Shown: piece after piece, positions 22,955 to 31,866 of the stretch
Numbering within the stretch: the stretch's first letter is position 1
How the letters are laid out: each line of letters begins with the position of its first letter
The notes under the pieces: generated by a model
What the model saw: the letters and a program-made list of their open reading frames with translations, nothing else
What the model was told of the DNA's origin: nothing
Databases searched by the model: none
Position numbers and translations under genes: made by a program
Source of the DNA: Streptomyces marianii
Lineage (GTDB): Bacteria; Actinomycetota; Actinomycetes; Streptomycetales; Streptomycetaceae
Reading direction: 5' to 3'
NCBI RefSeq assembly: GCF_005795905.1
Contig: NZ_VAWE01000001.1
Coordinates: 5,631,001-5,695,000 of the forward strand
Length of the DNA stretch: 64,000 nucleotides

Positions 22955-23435
22955 AGCCTGGGCGGACAGGTTCAAGACCTTCCAGACCGAAGCCTGGCGG
23001 CTTGAGACCCTGCCGCAGTACCTCGTACCGCAGGAGGCGGAAGAGTTCGCCGCCTTCAAGGAGGGGGCCCGCTTCCCCGGACCGTACGAGGACGCGTGGA
23101 CGGCCATGGTCCGCACCCGCAACGTGGGCCGCGTCCACATCGTCACCCGGCCCCTCACGGACTACCTGCGGTTCGAGTTCGAGCGGTACTACCAGCACCA
23201 GGCCCCGGCGGGGGAGGACATCCGCATCCTCGACATCACCGACCGGCCGAACCCGCTCCCTGACGTCCAGGACTTCTGGATGTTCGACCGCTCGACGGTC
23301 GTCCTCATGAAGTACGAGGCCGACGGTACGCAGATCGAGCGGGAGCTGTACGAGGGCGACCCTGCCCCGTTCCTCGAATACCAGCGCATCGCCATCGCGG
23401 AATCGGTCCCGTTCCTGGAGTACGTGAGCGAGTGA
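22938..23435 (+). CDS. DUF6879 family protein
   Basis: 165 residues from GTG 22938. The conserved features are an aromatic-rich N-terminus (WADRFKTFQTEAWRLETLPQY), RTRNVGRVHIVTRPLTDYLRFE in the middle, and DFWMFDRSTVV before the end. This family occurs next to Scr1/DUF5753-type helix-turn-helix genes in Streptomyces and is widely scattered in accessory DNA. Molecular role is unknown; a toxin-antitoxin-like or signalling pair has been suggested for such modules but nothing in the sequence proves it. Overlaps the next gene by 4 bases. Confidence 0.8.
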   Translation: MLLDGEAWADRFKTFQTEAWRLETLPQYLVPQEAEEFAAFKEGARFPGPYEDAWTAMVRTRNVGRVHIVTRPLTDYLRFEFERYYQHQAPAGEDIRILDITDRPNPLPDVQDFWMFDRSTVVLMKYEADGTQIERELYEGDPAPFLEYQRIAIAESVPFLEYVSE

Positions 23436-24265
23436 CGTTCGAGCCCGAGCAGCTTGGCCAGTCCTCCCAGGAACTCGCCGCGACACTGCGCAAGCTGCGA
23501 AAGCAGGCCGGTCTCTCGGGGGACCGGCTTGCCGCGCGCTGCAACATGTCGCAGTCGAAGGTGAGCCGGATCGAGAGCGGGAAGGTGCGCCCGTCCCTGG
23601 TGGACATAGAGCGCATCCTCAGGGCCTTGGACGCCCCGCCGGCCTTGGTCGCGGAGGTGTCCGCGCTGGCCCGCATCGCTGCTACGGAGTGGCAGGACGC
23701 ACGGTCGATGCGGCGGAAGGGGCTGGACAAGAAGCAGCATGAGCTGGCCGGGCTCGAAGCGTCTTCGGCAGAGTTCCGGTTCTTCCTGCTCTCGATGCTC
23801 ACGGCCCTGCTCTCCACTCCGGAGTACATCAGGGCCAGCCTCGCCCACATCCCCGGAGACCACGGCAAGGCCGTGGCGAGGAAGCTGGAGCGGCAGGAGG
23901 TCCTGTACGACCGCCGGAAGAAGTTCACCTTCATCGTCACCGAGCAGGCGGCCCGCTCCCCGGTCGTCTCCCCGGACGCCATGGCCGTGCAGCTCGACCG
24001 GCTGGCTTCACTGACCCACCTGCCGAACGTGCGTCTCGGCGTGCTCCCGATCGAGACGCGCCTACCTGGATGCCCGCTGAACACGTTCACCGTGTATGAC
24101 GAGCGGCTGGCCACGGTCGAGACGACGGCCGGTGTGATGGTGTTCCGCGACCCGAGAGACGTCCGGATGTACCTCGATGAATTCGCCGGTTACGACGAGT
24201 GCGCCCTCTTCGGCGAAGCCGCGCGGGAACGGCTGGCCGAGTGGGCGACGGCGTTCCGATCCTGA
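23432..24265 (+). CDS. Helix-turn-helix regulator with DUF5753 (Scr1 type)
   Basis: 277 residues. The N-terminal XRE-type helix-turn-helix spans about 12-65 (LRKLRKQAGLSGDRLAARCNMSQSKVSRIESGKVRPS). The remaining about 200 residues match the DUF5753 effector domain (YDRRKKFTFIVTEQAAR, LPNVRLGVLPIETRLPGCPLNTFTVYD). Such proteins pair with small DUF397-like or DUF6879 partners. The GTG start overlaps the DUF6879 stop, so the three genes form one operon. Confidence 0.88.
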   Translation: MTFEPEQLGQSSQELAATLRKLRKQAGLSGDRLAARCNMSQSKVSRIESGKVRPSLVDIERILRALDAPPALVAEVSALARIAATEWQDARSMRRKGLDKKQHELAGLEASSAEFRFFLLSMLTALLSTPEYIRASLAHIPGDHGKAVARKLERQEVLYDRRKKFTFIVTEQAARSPVVSPDAMAVQLDRLASLTHLPNVRLGVLPIETRLPGCPLNTFTVYDERLATVETTAGVMVFRDPRDVRMYLDEFAGYDECALFGEAARERLAEWATAFRS

Positions 24266-24357
24266 TCTTTAGTCCAGTGCGCGACTGAACCTCGAATCGC
24301 CCCCTGCCAGCGGGCAAGGATGCCGTGCCATCGGAGAACGCACGGGAGGCGTACCAG

Positions 24358-24558
24358 ATGAGCAGCGACCAGACCACCATGTCGGGACCGGTACACCTGT
24401 CCCTTCCGTCTCCACCTCCGGACCCCGTCTCGGGCGCCATGCGCCGGGCCCAGTGCAGTGCCTTGTGTGCGCTCGGCTCGATGGCGAGCGCGGGTTTACC
24501 GTCCACCTTCGTCGTGACGTATCCGTACGTCGGCTTACCGACGAGCCACGAGTCCTGA
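24358..24558 (+). pseudogene. Truncated small gene at the edge of the regulator module
   Basis: ATG 24358 has a good ribosome site (GGGAGG) and encodes MSSDQTTMSGPVHLSLPSPP followed by PDPVSG, a start I associate with small proteins encoded after Scr1-type regulators. From about 24440 the frame runs antisense through recombinase sequence, so the native C-terminus has been lost. I read it as a gene cut by the rearrangement that brought in the recombinase remnant. Confidence 0.45.
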
Positions 24559-24805
24559 GTGCGGGCGTAGTCCCACAGCGACGTGACGCGGGTCGACGTG
24601 TTCGCCGCCTCGATCTCGGCGATGCCCCCGATGAGCGTCACCATGATCCGGCCCACGGTCGTGCTGAGGTCGATAGCGTCGTTCTTCGCCACGAGGTTCT
24701 TCCCGTACCGCTCGCACCACTCGATCATCGTGGACAGATCCGTCATGCGACGGATGAAGCGGTCGAGCTTCCAGAAGACAGCACGTCGAGCCCGAGGCCG
24801 GTCCG
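24440..24805 (-). pseudogene. Serine recombinase (integrase/resolvase) remnant
   Basis: The minus strand encodes an unmistakable internal piece of a large serine recombinase: FWKLDRFIRR, then YGKNLVAKNDAIDLSTTVGR (the conserved stretch after the catalytic domain), then IAEIEAANTSTRV, and the start of the recombinase domain (LVGKPTYGYVTTKVDGKPAL). The frame breaks just upstream of FWKLDR, where GLDVL continues in another frame. The catalytic serine region and the C-terminal zinc-ribbon/coiled-coil part are both missing. It is a dead fragment of an integrative element or prophage. Confidence 0.8.
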
Positions 24806-25229
24806 GCCGTGCCGCTCAGGATCCCGGTGCGATCGTGGTACCCGAACGCCCTGGCCCCGGCGGCGGCGGGGTGTGGACGGCCGCAGTGCAGGACCGGGTG
24901 CGGGCTCCGGCGAGGCGGGCGGCCGTGGAGGCCGGGAGCGCCGCTCGCAGGGCCCTCGCCTCGGCCCGGAGACGGTACGCCGGGCACGCCGTGACGCCGG
25001 GCGGGTACCGGTGGGCGGGCCCCGTGAGGCCCGGGCCGTGGAACCCGCACCCGTCCGGGCGCGTAACCTGGGTGGTGCGCAACACACACCGACTGTCCCC
25101 GGCGTGGCGCCCGGGCCCGAGATCTCCCTGCACGAGCGGGGGCGAACCGGGCGGGCCGCCCTCCAGGGGGCCGAAGGCCACAAAGGGCGGCGCAGGAAGG
25201 CGTCCGCCCCGCACCGAGGAGAAGAACCA
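24806..25229 (+). other. 424-base gap: candidate promoter and leader of the TIGR03936 gene
   Basis: No convincing gene. A -10-like TAACCT is at 25064-25069 (start near 25076), giving a leader of about 150 bases that ends in a GAGGAGAAG ribosome site at 25216-25224. The plus-strand frame is open throughout, but its sequence is compositional and runs antisense to the recombinase remnant upstream. Confidence 0.35.
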
Positions 25230-26060
25230 CTGGGCAAGCGACAGCCCGAAGGCCCGCCGCCCGCACCCGCGGTGCAGCGCATCCGACTGCGCTACACCAA
25301 GCGCGGCCGCCTCCGGTTCACCAGCCACCGCGACTTCCAGCGCGCCTTCGAGCGTGCGCTGCGCCGCGCCGAGGTGCCGATGGCGTACTCGGCGGGCTTC
25401 ACCCCGCACCCGAAGGTGTCGTACGCCAACGCCGCCCCGACGGGTACGGGGTCCGAGGCCGAGTACCTCGAGATCGCGCTGACCGATCATCGTGATCCGG
25501 CGAAGCTGCGCGAGCTCCTCGACGAGTCGCTGCCCGCCGGGCTCGACATCGTCGACGCCGTCGAGGCCCGTACGTCCGGGCTGGCCGACCGGCTGACGGC
25601 GTCGGTGTGGGAGCTGCGGCTCGACGGTGTCGCGGTGGAGGAGGCCGAGAAGGCGGTCGCCGCGTTCCTCGCGGCGGACGTCGTCGAGGTCCGCCGCAAG
25701 ACGAAGAACGGGATTCGGACCTTCGACGCCCGTGGTGCGGTGGCCGACCTGCAGGCGAGTTGTCCACAGCCTGATAGGCCCGCGGACGGGCCCTGTGCGA
25801 TACTGCGGCTGGTTGTTCGGCACGTGACACCTGCCGTGCGACCCGACGACGTCCTGTCCGGTCTCCGAGCTGTGGCCGACCTGGCGCCGCCGGTCCCCGC
25901 AGCGGTGACCAGGCTGGCGCAGGGGCTCTTCGACGAGGAGTCCGGCACGGTGACCGACCCGCTCGCGCCCGACCGCGAGGCAGTCACGGCCGCCCCAGCC
26001 GATCGCTCAGGGGTCGCCGGAGCCGCCGCGACGGCGCCCGCTGGTACCGGTTCCGCGTAG
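25230..26060 (+). CDS. TIGR03936 (DUF2344) radical SAM-associated protein
   Basis: 276 residues. The conserved domain starts at IRLRYTKRGRLRFTSHRDF and continues through AYSAGFTPHPKVSYANAAPTGTGSEAEY, diagnostic for the family that partners TIGR03960 radical SAM proteins. The start is not an ATG: the best candidate is CTG 25230, 5 bases after GAGGAGAAG. GTG 25272 is the alternative, but it would cut into the linker just before the domain. The C-terminal about 70 residues are variable. Likely acts with the protein encoded at 20460. Confidence 0.85.
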   Translation: MGKRQPEGPPPAPAVQRIRLRYTKRGRLRFTSHRDFQRAFERALRRAEVPMAYSAGFTPHPKVSYANAAPTGTGSEAEYLEIALTDHRDPAKLRELLDESLPAGLDIVDAVEARTSGLADRLTASVWELRLDGVAVEEAEKAVAAFLAADVVEVRRKTKNGIRTFDARGAVADLQASCPQPDRPADGPCAILRLVVRHVTPAVRPDDVLSGLRAVADLAPPVPAAVTRLAQGLFDEESGTVTDPLAPDREAVTAAPADRSGVAGAAATAPAGTGSA

Positions 26061-26295
26061 GGGCAGTCGTTGTAGCGCCGCCCTCGTACTCGGGAGCCAT
26101 CTGGGTCGGGCAGCGCAGTGACCAGGAGACTTTCGCCAGGCCGTGCGTACATCGCGTACGGAACCGGCGAGCCAGACATACAGCTCCCGTGCGGCGCCCG
26201 CGCCCCGGACGGAGGCCCCGCGCTCATCACGCGGGACGTGCCACCGGACCGGATCGAGGCTCGGCGCCCGGGGGCGTGACGGGAGAACCGCCCGC

Positions 26296-29200
26296 ATGCT
26301 CGAACCGAAGGACCCCGGTATGGCCGGGGACACCGAAGAGAACGACAGCTCCACCCCCAGCGACACGCTGCCCCCGCGCCGCCGCCGTCGTGCCGCGTCG
26401 CGGCCGGCGGGCCCGCCCGTGGGTTCCGCACAGGTGGAGACCGTCGCCGATGTGACCGCGTCCCTTTCGGACGCCATACCGTCCGCGCAGGACGGGGCCG
26501 CCGAGGCCGCCGTGGAGGCGCCCGCGCCGCGTACCCGCCGCCGGGCGACGCGCAAGGCCGCCGCGCCCGCCGGTCCGCCGGCCGCCGAGGCCGCCGCTTC
26601 CGTCGAGGAACCGGCCGACCGGGCCGAGGAGCCGTCCGCTGCCCCCGAGGCCGCACCGGCCGCCGAGGCCGCCGTGGAGGCGCCCGCGCCGCGTACCCGC
26701 CGCCGGGCGACGCGCAAGGCCGCCGCGCCCGCCGGTCCGCCGGCCCCCGCCGAGGTCGTCGCAGAGCCCGCCTCCGCCGAGGCGCCCGCGACCTCGCCTG
26801 CTCCGGCGCGCACGGCCGAGACCGTCGCCGCCGACGAAGACATCGAGGAAGGTGCCGTGAGCGAGACCGCTGCGGAAACCGGGCCCGCCGAGGCCGCCGC
26901 CGAGGCGCCCGCGCGCCGTACCCGCCGCCGGGCGACCGCCCCCGCGGGTGCGCCGCAGCAGGGCGAGTCCGCCGCTGAGACCAGTGAGGCCGCCGTTGCC
27001 GCCGTCGAGGCGCCGGCTGCCGAGGAGAGCGCGGAGGAGGCGCCGCGGGCTCGTACGCGTCGTCGTGCGACGCGCCGGGCGACCGCTCCGGCCGGTGGGC
27101 CGCAGCAGGGCGAGTCCGCCGCTGAGACCAGTGAGGCCGCCGTTGCCGCCGTCGAGGCGCCGGCTGCCGAGGAGAGCGCGGAGGAGGCGCCGCGGGCTCG
27201 TACGCGTCGTCGTGCGACGCGCCGGGCGACCGCTCCGGCCGGTGCGCCGGAGGCCGAGGCCGCCGCCGAGGACACGTCCGCGGCGGGCGAGGGCCTGCCC
27301 GAGGACGCCGTCGCGCGCATCACCGCCGACGAGTCCGGGTTGGAGGCCGCCGAGAAGGCCGCTTCCCGGGGCCGGGGACGCCGCCGTGCCACCGCCGCGC
27401 AGTCCGCCGCCGAGCCCACGAAGGACGAGCCCGCGAAGCCCGCGAAGGGCGAGCGCGAGGAGAGGACCGAGCCGCCCGCCCGCGGGCGCCGGTCCGGCAG
27501 GCCCGCCGTGCCGGTCTTCCAGGCCCCGGTCTTCACCGAGCCGGTGTTCCAGACCCCGGAGACGGCCGCCGCTGCTGCCGCCGCCGAGGCCGCCGCCTCC
27601 GACGAGGACGAGCAGGAGACCACCGAGGCTCCGGCCGCCGAGGCCGCCCCGCGCCGTCGCCGTCGCCGTCGCGCCGAGTCCCCGCTCGCGGTCGAGACCA
27701 TGGAGACCGAGCCCGCTGACGAGGCCGAGGTCGAGGCCGAGGAGCCGGCAGCCGAGGACGCCGAGGACACCGAGGAGTCCGACGACTACGAGGGCCGTCC
27801 CTCCCGCCGTCGCCGCCGTGGCGGTCGCCGTCGTCGCCGTGGCGAGGCCGCCGAGGCCGGGACCGACGAGGAGCCGGAGGCCGAGGACGAGGAGGCCGGG
27901 GGCGACGAGGAGCCGGAGGCCGAGGGCGACGAGGAGGAGCAGGACGCCGCCACCCCGTCCGCCGCGGGCACCAGCAGCAGCCGCCGTCGTCGCCGTCGTC
28001 GTCGTCGCAGTGGTGAGGCCGCCGAGGCCGAGCCCGGCACCGACGAGCCGGAGCGCACGGTCGTGAAGATCCGTGAGCCGCGTCCCAAGGCGGAGCCGGC
28101 CGACGAGGTGCAGTCGATCAAGGGCTCCACCCGCCTGGAGGCGAAGAAGCAGCGCCGCCGTGAGGGCCGCGAGCAGGGCCGCCGCCGGGTGCCGATCATC
28201 ACCGAGGCGGAGTTCCTGGCGCGCCGTGAGGCCGTCGAGCGCGTGATGGTCGTCCGCCAGCTCGGGGACCGTACCCAGATCGGCGTCCTCGAGGACAACG
28301 TGCTCGTCGAGCACTACGTCAACAAGGAGCAGTCGACGTCGTACGTCGGCAACGTCTACCTGGGCAAGGTGCAGAACGTCCTGCCGTCGATGGAGGCCGC
28401 CTTCGTCGACATCGGCAAGGGCCGCAACGCGGTCCTGTACGCGGGCGAGGTGAACTTCGAGGCGCTCGGCCTCGCCAACGGCCCGCGCCGTATCGAGACC
28501 GCGCTGAAGTCGGGCCAGTCGGTCCTGGTGCAGGTCACCAAGGACCCGATCGGCCACAAGGGGGCCCGGCTCACGAGCCAGGTCTCCCTCCCCGGCCGGT
28601 ACCTGGTGTACGTGCCCGAAGGGTCGATGACGGGCATCAGCCGCAAGCTCCCCGACACCGAGCGGGCCCGGCTGAAGACCATCCTCAAGAAGATCGTTCC
28701 CGAGGACGCGGGCGTCATCGTGCGCACCGCCGCGGAGGGCGCCAGCGAGGACGAGCTGCGCCGTGACGTCGAGCGGCTGCAGGCCCAGTGGGAGGAGATC
28801 CGGAAGAAGGCGAAGAGCGGCAACGCCCCGACCCTTCTCTACGGTGAGCCGGACATGACCGTCCGGGTCGTCCGCGACATCTTCAACGAGGACTTCTCCC
28901 AGGTCGTGGTGAGCGGCGACGAGGCGTGGGAGACCATCCACGGCTATGTGTCGCACGTGGCGCCCGACCTGGCGGACCGTCTGCAGCGCTGGACCAGCGA
29001 GACCGACGTCTTCGCGGTGCACCGGATCGACGAGCAGCTGATGAAGGCCCTGGACCGGAAGGTCTGGCTGCCGTCCGGCGGCTCGCTGGTGATCGACAAG
29101 ACCGAGGCGATGGTCGTGGTCGACGTCAACACCGGCAAGTTCACCGGCCAGGGCGGCAACCTCGAGGAGACCGTCACCAGGAACAACCTGGAGGCGGCCG

Positions 29201-30414
29201 AGGAGATCGTGCGCCAGCTGCGGCTGCGGGACCTCGGCGGCATCGTCGTCATCGACTTCATCGACATGGTGCTGGAGTCCAACCGCGACCTGGTGCTGCG
29301 GCGCCTGCTGGAGTGCCTGGGCCGGGACCGCACGAAGCACCAGGTGGCCGAGGTGACCTCGCTGGGCCTGGTGCAGATGACCCGCAAGCGGGTGGGCCAG
29401 GGGCTCCTGGAGTCGTTCTCCGAGACCTGCGTGCACTGCAACGGCCGCGGTGTGGTCGTGCACATGGAGCAGCCGTCGGCCGTCGGCGGCGGTGGCGGCG
29501 GCAAGCGGAAGAAGCGCGGCCGCGGTGGCGCCGAGCACGTCCACGAGCACGAGGTGGTCGTCGAGGCGCCGGGCGCCGAGGCCCCGCCGAGCGAGGTCGA
29601 GGAAGCCGAGACCGAGGCGGAGGTCGCGGCCGAGGCCGCGGCGCCGTCGGCCCTGCCCGAGCCCGCCTTCGCCCCGGACGAGGAGCTGTACGGCAGCGCC
29701 GCCGAGGCCGAGGCCGCCGCGTCCCGCCGCGGCCGTCGCCGGGCGTCCCGCAAGGCGACCGCCCCGGCAGGCGCGCCGAAGCAGGCCGAGCCGGTCGAGG
29801 CCGAGGTGAAGCGGGCCGAGCCGGTCCGGGTCGAGGAGACCGCCGAGGCGGCCCCCGTCCCGGCGGGCGAGCCCGAGGCCGCGCCCGCCGCGGTGGAGGA
29901 GCCCGCCCCCGCGGGCCGTACCCGCCGTAGGGCCACCCGCAAGGCGTCGGCTCCGGCCGGTTCCCCGAAGGGCAGCGAGGCCGCCGAGATCGTGACCGAG
30001 GCCGCAGAGGCCCCTGCCCCCGCAGAGGCGCCTGCCGTCCCGGCTGCGGAGGCGCCGGCCGAGGAGGTCCCCGTCGCCGCTCCGCCGCGTGCCCGTCGCC
30101 GGGTGACCCGCAAGGTCACCGCCCCGGCAGGCTCGCCGTCCGGTGCGGACGACTCCGCGGTCATGGTGGTCGCTGCTTCGGAGCCCGAGGCGGAGGCCGT
30201 CCCGGCACCCGCGGAGGTCCCGGCGAAGAAGGCGGCCCGCAAGACCGCCAAGAAAGCCACGGCGAAGAAGGCCGCCACGAAGAAGACGGCGGCGAAGAAG
30301 ACCACCGCGGCGAAGAAGACGGCCGCCAAGAAGGCGACCAAGTCGGCCGCCAAGAAGACCGCCGCCGCGGAGCAGCAGAGCCTGCCGACCGTGACGGCGT
30401 CGGCTGAAGGCTGA
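26296..30414 (+). CDS. rne: Ribonuclease E/G
   Basis: Endoribonuclease of the RNA degradosome and rRNA processing; 1372 residues, catalytic core in the middle as in other Streptomyces RNase E. Residues 1 to about 640 are disordered, Ala/Glu/Arg-rich, with repeated RTRRRATRKAxAPAGPP boxes, including an exact 49-residue duplication. An S1 RNA-binding domain lies near 680-750. The catalytic aspartates sit in VVVDVNTGKF (about 943) and GGIVVIDFIDM (about 986). The zinc-link CVHC is near 1045-1048. After more Arg boxes, residues 1308-1358 are a histone H1-like tail of AKK repeats. ATG 26296 is the first start with sensible sequence. It ends with a strong hairpin at 30444-30475. Confidence 0.95.
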   Translation: MLEPKDPGMAGDTEENDSSTPSDTLPPRRRRRAASRPAGPPVGSAQVETVADVTASLSDAIPSAQDGAAEAAVEAPAPRTRRRATRKAAAPAGPPAAEAAASVEEPADRAEEPSAAPEAAPAAEAAVEAPAPRTRRRATRKAAAPAGPPAPAEVVAEPASAEAPATSPAPARTAETVAADEDIEEGAVSETAAETGPAEAAAEAPARRTRRRATAPAGAPQQGESAAETSEAAVAAVEAPAAEESAEEAPRARTRRRATRRATAPAGGPQQGESAAETSEAAVAAVEAPAAEESAEEAPRARTRRRATRRATAPAGAPEAEAAAEDTSAAGEGLPEDAVARITADESGLEAAEKAASRGRGRRRATAAQSAAEPTKDEPAKPAKGEREERTEPPARGRRSGRPAVPVFQAPVFTEPVFQTPETAAAAAAAEAAASDEDEQETTEAPAAEAAPRRRRRRRAESPLAVETMETEPADEAEVEAEEPAAEDAEDTEESDDYEGRPSRRRRRGGRRRRRGEAAEAGTDEEPEAEDEEAGGDEEPEAEGDEEEQDAATPSAAGTSSSRRRRRRRRRSGEAAEAEPGTDEPERTVVKIREPRPKAEPADEVQSIKGSTRLEAKKQRRREGREQGRRRVPIITEAEFLARREAVERVMVVRQLGDRTQIGVLEDNVLVEHYVNKEQSTSYVGNVYLGKVQNVLPSMEAAFVDIGKGRNAVLYAGEVNFEALGLANGPRRIETALKSGQSVLVQVTKDPIGHKGARLTSQVSLPGRYLVYVPEGSMTGISRKLPDTERARLKTILKKIVPEDAGVIVRTAAEGASEDELRRDVERLQAQWEEIRKKAKSGNAPTLLYGEPDMTVRVVRDIFNEDFSQVVVSGDEAWETIHGYVSHVAPDLADRLQRWTSETDVFAVHRIDEQLMKALDRKVWLPSGGSLVIDKTEAMVVVDVNTGKFTGQGGNLEETVTRNNLEAAEEIVRQLRLRDLGGIVVIDFIDMVLESNRDLVLRRLLECLGRDRTKHQVAEVTSLGLVQMTRKRVGQGLLESFSETCVHCNGRGVVVHMEQPSAVGGGGGGKRKKRGRGGAEHVHEHEVVVEAPGAEAPPSEVEEAETEAEVAAEAAAPSALPEPAFAPDEELYGSAAEAEAAASRRGRRRASRKATAPAGAPKQAEPVEAEVKRAEPVRVEETAEAAPVPAGEPEAAPAAVEEPAPAGRTRRRATRKASAPAGSPKGSEAAEIVTEAAEAPAPAEAPAVPAAEAPAEEVPVAAPPRARRRVTRKVTAPAGSPSGADDSAVMVVAASEPEAEAVPAPAEVPAKKAARKTAKKATAKKAATKKTAAKKTTAAKKTAAKKATKSAAKKTAAAEQQSLPTVTASAEG
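26952..27245 (+). repeat. Two-copy 147-bp tandem repeat inside rne
   Basis: Bases 26952-27098 are repeated as 27099-27245 with almost no changes, adding exactly 49 codons per unit (QQGESAAETSEAAVAAVEAP...). Looser RRRAT/APAG boxes flank it on both sides. Such near-identity in a drifting low-complexity region implies recent unequal recombination. Confidence 0.85.
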
Positions 30415-30443
30415 ACAATCCATGGCCGGTGGTTGAACATTCG

Positions 30444-30475
30444 TGTCCCGCCCCTGCGGACTCGGGGGCGGGACA
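30444..30475 (+). terminator. Terminator of rne
   Basis: 11-bp perfect stem TGTCCCGCCCC (30444-30454) and GGGGCGGGACA (30465-30475) with a 10-nt loop, 30 bases after the rne stop. It marks the left edge of the accessory sugar block. Confidence 0.8.
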
Positions 30476-30499
30476 AGCCATTTGTTTCGCAATTGATGC

Positions 30500-30548
30500 C
30501 TGGGCCTGTTAACGGCCCAGAAATTGCCTGGGAAATCCCTGATAATGT
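30500..30548 (+). promoter_or_regulatory. Candidate promoter of the sugar-nucleotide operon
   Basis: An extended -10 TGATAATGT (30540-30548) lies in a noticeably AT-rich stretch (30480-30550). Just upstream, CTGGGCC-TGTTAAC-GGCCCAG (30500-30520) is a 7-bp inverted repeat that could be an operator. The 200 bases from here to the first gene hold no coding sequence that I can support. Confidence 0.45.
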
Positions 30549-30747
30549 GACGGCGGTCGCTGCCGTGCCGAGGACCCACCCGGAGACTACGGTCGGTGAC
30601 CGGCCCGGTTAAGGGACAGACCGGTCCCAGCATTCCTCGGTAGGGCGTCGGCCATCACGCCGGAGGGGTTCGCGCGGCCCGAAAACGCCCCGCAGACCCC
30701 GGACCTCTGCCACAAAGAGCTCTCGCGGTGTTCAAGGAGGACGTCCA

Positions 30748-31866
30748 ATGCCGAGCAGCAACGCGCAGCCCATCCCCGCTGCCCGCCCGGTCATCGGTGA
30801 AGAAGAGATCGAAGCAGCCGTACGCGTACTGCGCAGCGGCCGGGTGGTCCAGGGCCCCGAGGTGGCCGCGTTCGAGGAGGGCTTCTCGGAGCTCGTGGCC
30901 GGCCGCCACTGCGTCGCCGTCAACTCCGGCACCTCCGCGCTGCACCTCCTTCTGATGGCTCTCGGCATCGGCCCGGGTGACGAGGTGATCGTCCCGTCGT
31001 TCTCGTTCGCCGCCTCGGCGAACTCGGTCCGCCTGGTCGGCGCCGACGTCGTCTTCGCCGACATCGACCCGGACACGTTCTGCCTCTCCCCGGCCGCCGT
31101 CGAGGCCGCGATCACTCCGCGGACCGCCGCGATCATGCCGGTGCACCTGTACGGCCACCCGGCCGCGATGGACCAGATCACGGCCATCGCCGACAAGCAC
31201 AAGCTGGCAGTCGTCGAGGACGCCTGCCAGGCGCACGCGGCCGCGCTGAACGGCACCCCGGTCGGCGCCTTCGGCTCCGGCGGCACGTTCAGCTTCTACC
31301 CGACCAAGAACATGCACAGCCTCGAGGGCGGCATGATCTCCACGGGCGACGCCGAGGTCGCCCGCACCCTGCGCCTGCTGCGCAACCAGGGCATGGAGCA
31401 GCGCTACGCGAACGAGATCGTCGGCGCCAACATGCGCATGACCGACGTCTCCGCCGCCATCGGCCGCGTCCAGCTCGCCAAGCTGCCCGGCTGGACCGAG
31501 CAGCGCATCGCCAACGCCGCGTACCTCTCCGAGCACATCACCGCCTCGAACGTGGTGACCCCGGTCGTGGCCGAGGGCGCGCGCCACATCTACCACCAGT
31601 ACACGGTCCGGGTCCGCGGTGACCGCGACGCCGCCATGGCGCAGCTCACCGAGGCCGGTGTCGGCAACGCCGTCTACTACCCGACGCCCATCCACCGGCT
31701 GAAGCCGTACTGGGAGCCGGACCAGAAGGCCGGCCGTGACTGGGATCTGCCCGAGACCGAGCGGGCGGCCGCAGAGGTCGTCTCGCTGCCCGTCCACCCC
31801 TCGCTCACCGAGGGCGACCTCGAGCGCATCGTCACCGCTGTGAACGCGCTGGGAGAGAACCTGTGA
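30748..31866 (+). CDS. DegT/DnrJ/EryC1 aminotransferase, WbpE-like
   Basis: PLP-dependent sugar aminotransferase, 372 residues. The PLP lysine is Lys187 in FYPTKNMHSLEGG, with the PLP-binding Asp158 in VVEDACQAH, and NSGTSALHL near residue 60. In the proposed pathway it converts UDP-3-keto-GlcNAcA to UDP-GlcNAc3NA, the WbpE/WlbC step. That assignment rests on the presence of the other four pathway enzymes in this block; substrate specificity within DegT enzymes is hard to read. AAGGAGG lies upstream of the ATG. The stop overlaps the next start by 4 bases (GTGA). Confidence 0.85.
   Translation: MPSSNAQPIPAARPVIGEEEIEAAVRVLRSGRVVQGPEVAAFEEGFSELVAGRHCVAVNSGTSALHLLLMALGIGPGDEVIVPSFSFAASANSVRLVGADVVFADIDPDTFCLSPAAVEAAITPRTAAIMPVHLYGHPAAMDQITAIADKHKLAVVEDACQAHAAALNGTPVGAFGSGGTFSFYPTKNMHSLEGGMISTGDAEVARTLRLLRNQGMEQRYANEIVGANMRMTDVSAAIGRVQLAKLPGWTEQRIANAAYLSEHITASNVVTPVVAEGARHIYHQYTVRVRGDRDAAMAQLTEAGVGNAVYYPTPIHRLKPYWEPDQKAGRDWDLPETERAAAEVVSLPVHPSLTEGDLERIVTAVNALGENL

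Noticed and set aside
24453..25229. N-terminal extension of the TIGR03936 protein
   Set aside because: The frame is open but runs antisense through the recombinase remnant and is Arg/Gly-rich with no family similarity; the ribosome site at 25216 supports a start at 25230.
26500..27300. CRISPR-like array
   Set aside because: The repeats are long coding units in rne with no unique spacers; no cas genes are seen anywhere in the window.
30609..30622. TTAAGGGACAGACC resembling the right end of the element at 5268-5427
   Set aside because: No matching left end and no internal similarity nearby; treated as a chance match or a very decayed end.
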